Origin: Corticium candelabrum
Taxonomy: Eukaryota > Porifera > Homoscleromorpha > Homosclerophorida > Plakinidae
DNA length: 64,000 nt
Assembly (NCBI RefSeq): GCF_963422355.1
Contig: NC_085088.1
Location: 2,844,931-2,908,930 of the forward strand
Direction: 5' to 3'
In this document: positions 60,823-64,000 of the stretch, piece by piece
How the letters are laid out: each line of letters opens with the position of its first letter
How positions within the stretch are numbered: position 1 is the stretch's first letter
The notes under the pieces: generated by a model
Database searches by the model: none
The model's input: the letters and a program-made list of their open reading frames with translations, nothing else
What the model was told of the DNA's origin: nothing
Translations under genes and position numbers: made by a program

Positions 60823-62256
60823 TCACACGCACGCACGCACACATACACACACGCACGCGCACAACGCTACTCACACGTGCCAAGTCACGAAGTACATGCA
60901 TCTAAGGGCTCAGAGCAAAGGGAGGGGCCCCGGCTGAGCTAGGGACCAACCGACAATGGGCGTAAACAAGGAGACAAGCAAACACACAGACAACCATGCA
61001 GAACGGCAGTCAAGCAGGCACACAGAAATAGTTTTCCATGTAGGTGATACACACTGTATGTATACAGTAATTAACATTAGTTTTACGTATTGCTATAAAG
61101 TGCAAGTAACTTTAGAAGCGCATCGGTACAAATACGCAAAATTTAGAAATGCGCTTACAACCACAATGGAAAATGTACTAAATCTGTTGTATTGTTTTGC
61201 AAGCAGCCTTCAGGGGCCGTCAAAGGACAAAAGGTTTGTTTGCGTTTATAACTTACGAACAGTTGTTGTAGAAAAACGTTTGTTTCATTAACATGAAGGG
61301 AGCACCGGGAAAGATAGGACCACAAGTACAGTAAAACAGCAGACAAATCGTTTAAAACTTTGCCAATTCAAATTTTATTGTTGTACAGGGACAGAAAGGT
61401 GAAACGGGAGCTGGGGGAGAAAATGGAGTTGCGGGTGCTAAAGTGTGTACATGACAAGACATGCTCGTGATACAAATGATATATAATAAATATACTTGCT
61501 GTGTATACTATAGGGAGAGAAGGGAGACACGAGTACTGGGAACATGGTAAGACTAGGAATTCTATACATATAGCGATGATTGACAGGCACTGTATTGATA
61601 TAACTGAAGTGAATGCTGTAGGGAGATGTTGCCTACGTGTTTATGAGTCCCACTTGGTTGAATGCCAACGCGCAGTTTTTCCATACACCAACAAAAGAGA
61701 CACATCGTCTAGTATTTGGTTCACGATCATTGCATTCGCAACGACTTTTTAAAGTATGCTTGTGTTCGACACCAATTTGTATTTGCAAGTTTGGATTATT
61801 GGGATATTCCTACAGGCACCTATTGTATCAGGAGGGACGCTATCCCAATTATCTGTCTACGTTGTCAACATCAAGTTCTGGAAAATACCACTAACTACTG
61901 ACAACGATATTTTCACGACACTTTGTGACGGGTCTTACTGTGTTGGTTTTTGGTACCGCGAAAATCAAGAGATTGACACATCTCAATTCTCTTCATCCTC
62001 GTCTGTTTGTCGGTCCTCTAGTTCTGAAAGCCAATGGAAGAACATTAATTACGAACTGTGGGATATTCGTTTTGAGCTCTCGTCATCTCACACTCTCGGT
62101 ATGACGTGGACTGCTGCATTGGACAAAGGAATGTCTCACACGTACAGCCACGTTCTCAATCCAAACAGCGGACTGTGGATAACAGTATGCGCAGACAATA
62201 CCTACGAACACTACGACATACGTTTCATTGAAGTAACAGTTAAGAAAGTTATCTGA
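60315..62256 (+). CDS. Transmembrane collagen-like protein, copy C (intact)
   Basis: Eight in-phase exons, 283 aa: 60315-60376, 60454-60529, 61207-61233, 61299-61325, 61389-61442, 61514-61546, 61622-61753, 61816-62256. Same design as copy B: N-terminal anchor, short stalk, 12 Gly-X-Y triplets (exon 5 is 54 bases, 9 fewer than in B, losing one whole triplet set), then the C-terminal domain with TLCDGSYCVGF, YELWDIRFELSS and [11 protein letters not shown]. All splice sites are GT-AG. Substitutions relative to B cluster in the segment after YCVGF (YRENQEIDTS against [10 protein letters not shown]) and in the loop after VCADN, which may be ligand-facing loops; this is an inference. Intron 2 again carries a CA array. 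Confidence 0.82.
60690..60855. repeat. (CA)n array with GC-rich interruptions
   Basis: CA and CGCA units in intron 2 of copy C, including CCGTCCGCCCGCCCGCGCGC. Confidence 0.92.
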
Positions 62257-62997
62257 ACGCATTAGTCATTCAGTTTGATGTTACAAAACTGCAAAGACGG
62301 ACGTTCTGTAGAATGTTTTGTTGGCATGCAGTTGAATTTTCGAGTAGCGTTAATTGCACGGCAGTTTCCATGTGTCTATTTTTTCTCCTTTTTCGTCGTC
62401 TGCGCACGCGTTTGTTATTTCAATATAATTTTGATTCAATGTCACTTCAATTTACGATGAAATTAGATTTATGTTAATTAATTAAGTGTAGCAAATCATA
62501 TCAAATTTGTTTATTGTCACATCACATTCAAACTTTACACTTTGTTCAAAATTCAAGTTTATTGCACAAAGTTCTACCAAAACACAAGTCGGTAGATATC
62601 AACTATATAAGTCAATAATCAACGGTTTAAATTTGACATATACACTTGTCTTTTGATAAATATTAATTAGGTTTATGTAATGATTTTTAAAAGTGTAACG
62701 TAGATTTAACTTACTGTGCAAATCAGACTTCTCTATAGGCAGACTCGTTTGTTGATTTTGAAACTTCTTGTGTTTGTGTTCATGAGCTAGTAGAGACTCG
62801 CGATCTGAACACAACAAACCGATGATAAGATATTACATGTACTAGTAAGTGCTGTCCACGACATTGCATTGAATCAATTGCAACAAATTTAATGATACCA
62901 CGTAACCAAGACCTAGTCTCGCGCGTAGCCTTCTCGCCGGCGGATGTAGGCGGGAAAGGGTCTGGCTACGCGAGGCTAACCAGGACCTTATTTTAGT
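62257..62997. repeat. Downstream module after copy C, with palindromic element
   Basis: Same module as after copy A, ending in the hairpin element at about 62911-62977 (AGTCTCGCGCGTAGCC...GGTCTGGCTACGCGAGG). Confidence 0.8.
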
Positions 62998-64000
62998 TTG
63001 TATTCGAAACTTATAACCAAAATAGTCGGAGCACGTGCCACAGAACTCCATGCTTTCTGTTTACGTCTTTATCTGATATGGACCGAGTTCGAGGAAGCAT
63101 TTCCTGTACGACTGGCGAGGGTGGATCCGCACAGGACGTCGTGGGAAAGATATGCACAGCTCTTGCAGGCACACTGTGCGCCAAACGAAACATCGGGTGC
63201 ATATCCTACAAGCGGCACTACTAGACCAGGAGGCAGGCTCTTTACGAAGCACTGTCTTCAAGATCGAAAAGGACACGAAAGCGACCGCTCGCAGAACGTG
63301 GAAAAAGATGTATGGAGGCATCGAACCCTATGGCGTGGTCGTGGCAAAGATAGACGTCTACGATATATTGATTGGCGAACCCCAAGAGACATTGAACGGA
63401 GTTTGCTTGTCTTTGGCTACAGGCATTACAGTATCGAATACATCCAGCACTTCTCTGGGTGCTCGATCGCAAGGCTCTGAAAGTCAACAAGTTCCGCGAG
63501 TGAGGCGAACTTTACAGCGCCATGGAGGACGACACCCCGACCATCCTGGCCAACACCCGTATTGTGGGGAAACACGTATGCACGTGGGTACACAGCTCGC
63601 CCGATGGATATACGACCCTGACAAAGTTGCACAACAAAATCGTTTCCCAATTCGAAGCTGGAGAGGTCCAAGCAAAGTTTGGTGGCAAGTTGTGCGAGTA
63701 CGTCGACTGTTCTATTTGCAAAACATTTCTCCACCCCGACGTACAAGAACAAGGATGTACACGTATCGAGGTCTCTCTCTATGCATGTCGAGGTAGCAAG
63801 CTATCTAGTACAACAGCCCAGGAAGTGGTAGCAAAAGCTCTCGCGCTCATTTCGCTGTCAGACCACCCAGGATTATTCGTGGTACAACTTCTCGAACAAC
63901 GATAGGCAAATCTGGCTTCCAAATTGAATCGATGCCTGGTCCTAGCTCGTCAACCGAACGGCGAAATCTTTGTCGCATGGTACGTTCACACAACAACCGG
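62998..64000 (+). pseudogene. Unknown frame-broken ORF cluster, copy 2 (runs off window)
   Basis: Strongly similar at nucleotide level to 51087-52100. The same segments occur: 62998-63480, an alternate frame through EPYGVVVAKIDVYDI at about 63320-63365, and 63522-63905 with CEYVDCSICKTFLHPDV. Here a TAG at 63903-63905 interrupts the segment that is open in copy 1. The frame switch near 63480-63520 occurs at the same place in both copies, so it predates the duplication or is functional. The copy continues past the window. Confidence 0.6.

Overview
This is animal nuclear DNA. Nearly every gene is split by short GT-AG introns, the 5' ends encode mitochondrial or secretory leaders, and the spacers are packed with (TG/CA)n and (CTGT)n microsatellites and small inverted-repeat elements. 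The gene set (Ly6/uPAR-type surface protein, transmembrane collagen-like proteins, site-1 protease, RBM39) is metazoan. The compact introns, a Ginger-like transposon fragment and an unusual reverse transcriptase suggest an early-branching animal, perhaps a sponge. No single feature in the window proves that.

Layout. 1-1460: decayed integrase transposon (GPY/F motif, Ulp1-like protease, PHD finger). 2643-4505 (+): three-exon type II membrane protein of the DUF1647 / glycosyltransferase-like kind. 6217-6909 (-): GPI-type protein with two Ly6/uPAR domains. 7923-8507 (+): mitochondrial peptide deformylase. 9567-22643 (-): MBTPS1 (site-1 protease), resolved here into 29 exons and 1023 aa. 23247-31813 (-): RBM39 splicing factor, 13 exons, 502 aa. 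33105-39115 (+): NFS1 cysteine desulfurase, 16 exons, 455 aa, with a reverse-transcriptase fragment in intron 1. 39273-41927 (-): VPS41 in one uninterrupted exon. 42222-45560 (-): unrecognised single-pass membrane protein, 4 exons, 401 aa.

46.5-64 kb is a tandem array of an apparently undescribed family: a membrane anchor, a short stalk, 12-13 Gly-X-Y triplets and a C-terminal domain of about 190 residues that I cannot match to a known fold. Three super-units each carry a partial pseudogene followed by a promoter with a conserved hairpin and TATA box and then a fuller copy. The copies at 55284-56954 and 60315-62256 are intact (288 and 283 aa); the one at 49262-50490 is broken. Two super-units are followed by a duplicated, frame-broken ORF cluster of unknown origin (51.1-53.2 kb and 63.0 kb to the window end).

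The housekeeping genes do not form a pathway: sterol/ER-stress proteolysis, splicing, Fe-S cluster assembly, endolysosomal tethering and mitochondrial N-terminal processing are simply neighbours. The points most worth following are the collagen-like array, the unknown ORF cluster, four GC-AG introns among the 74 I resolved, a duplicated dead exon fragment inside MBTPS1, and the altered VPS41 C-terminus. All exon models were made by eye from reading frame, splice sites and recalled family similarity; no alignment was run.
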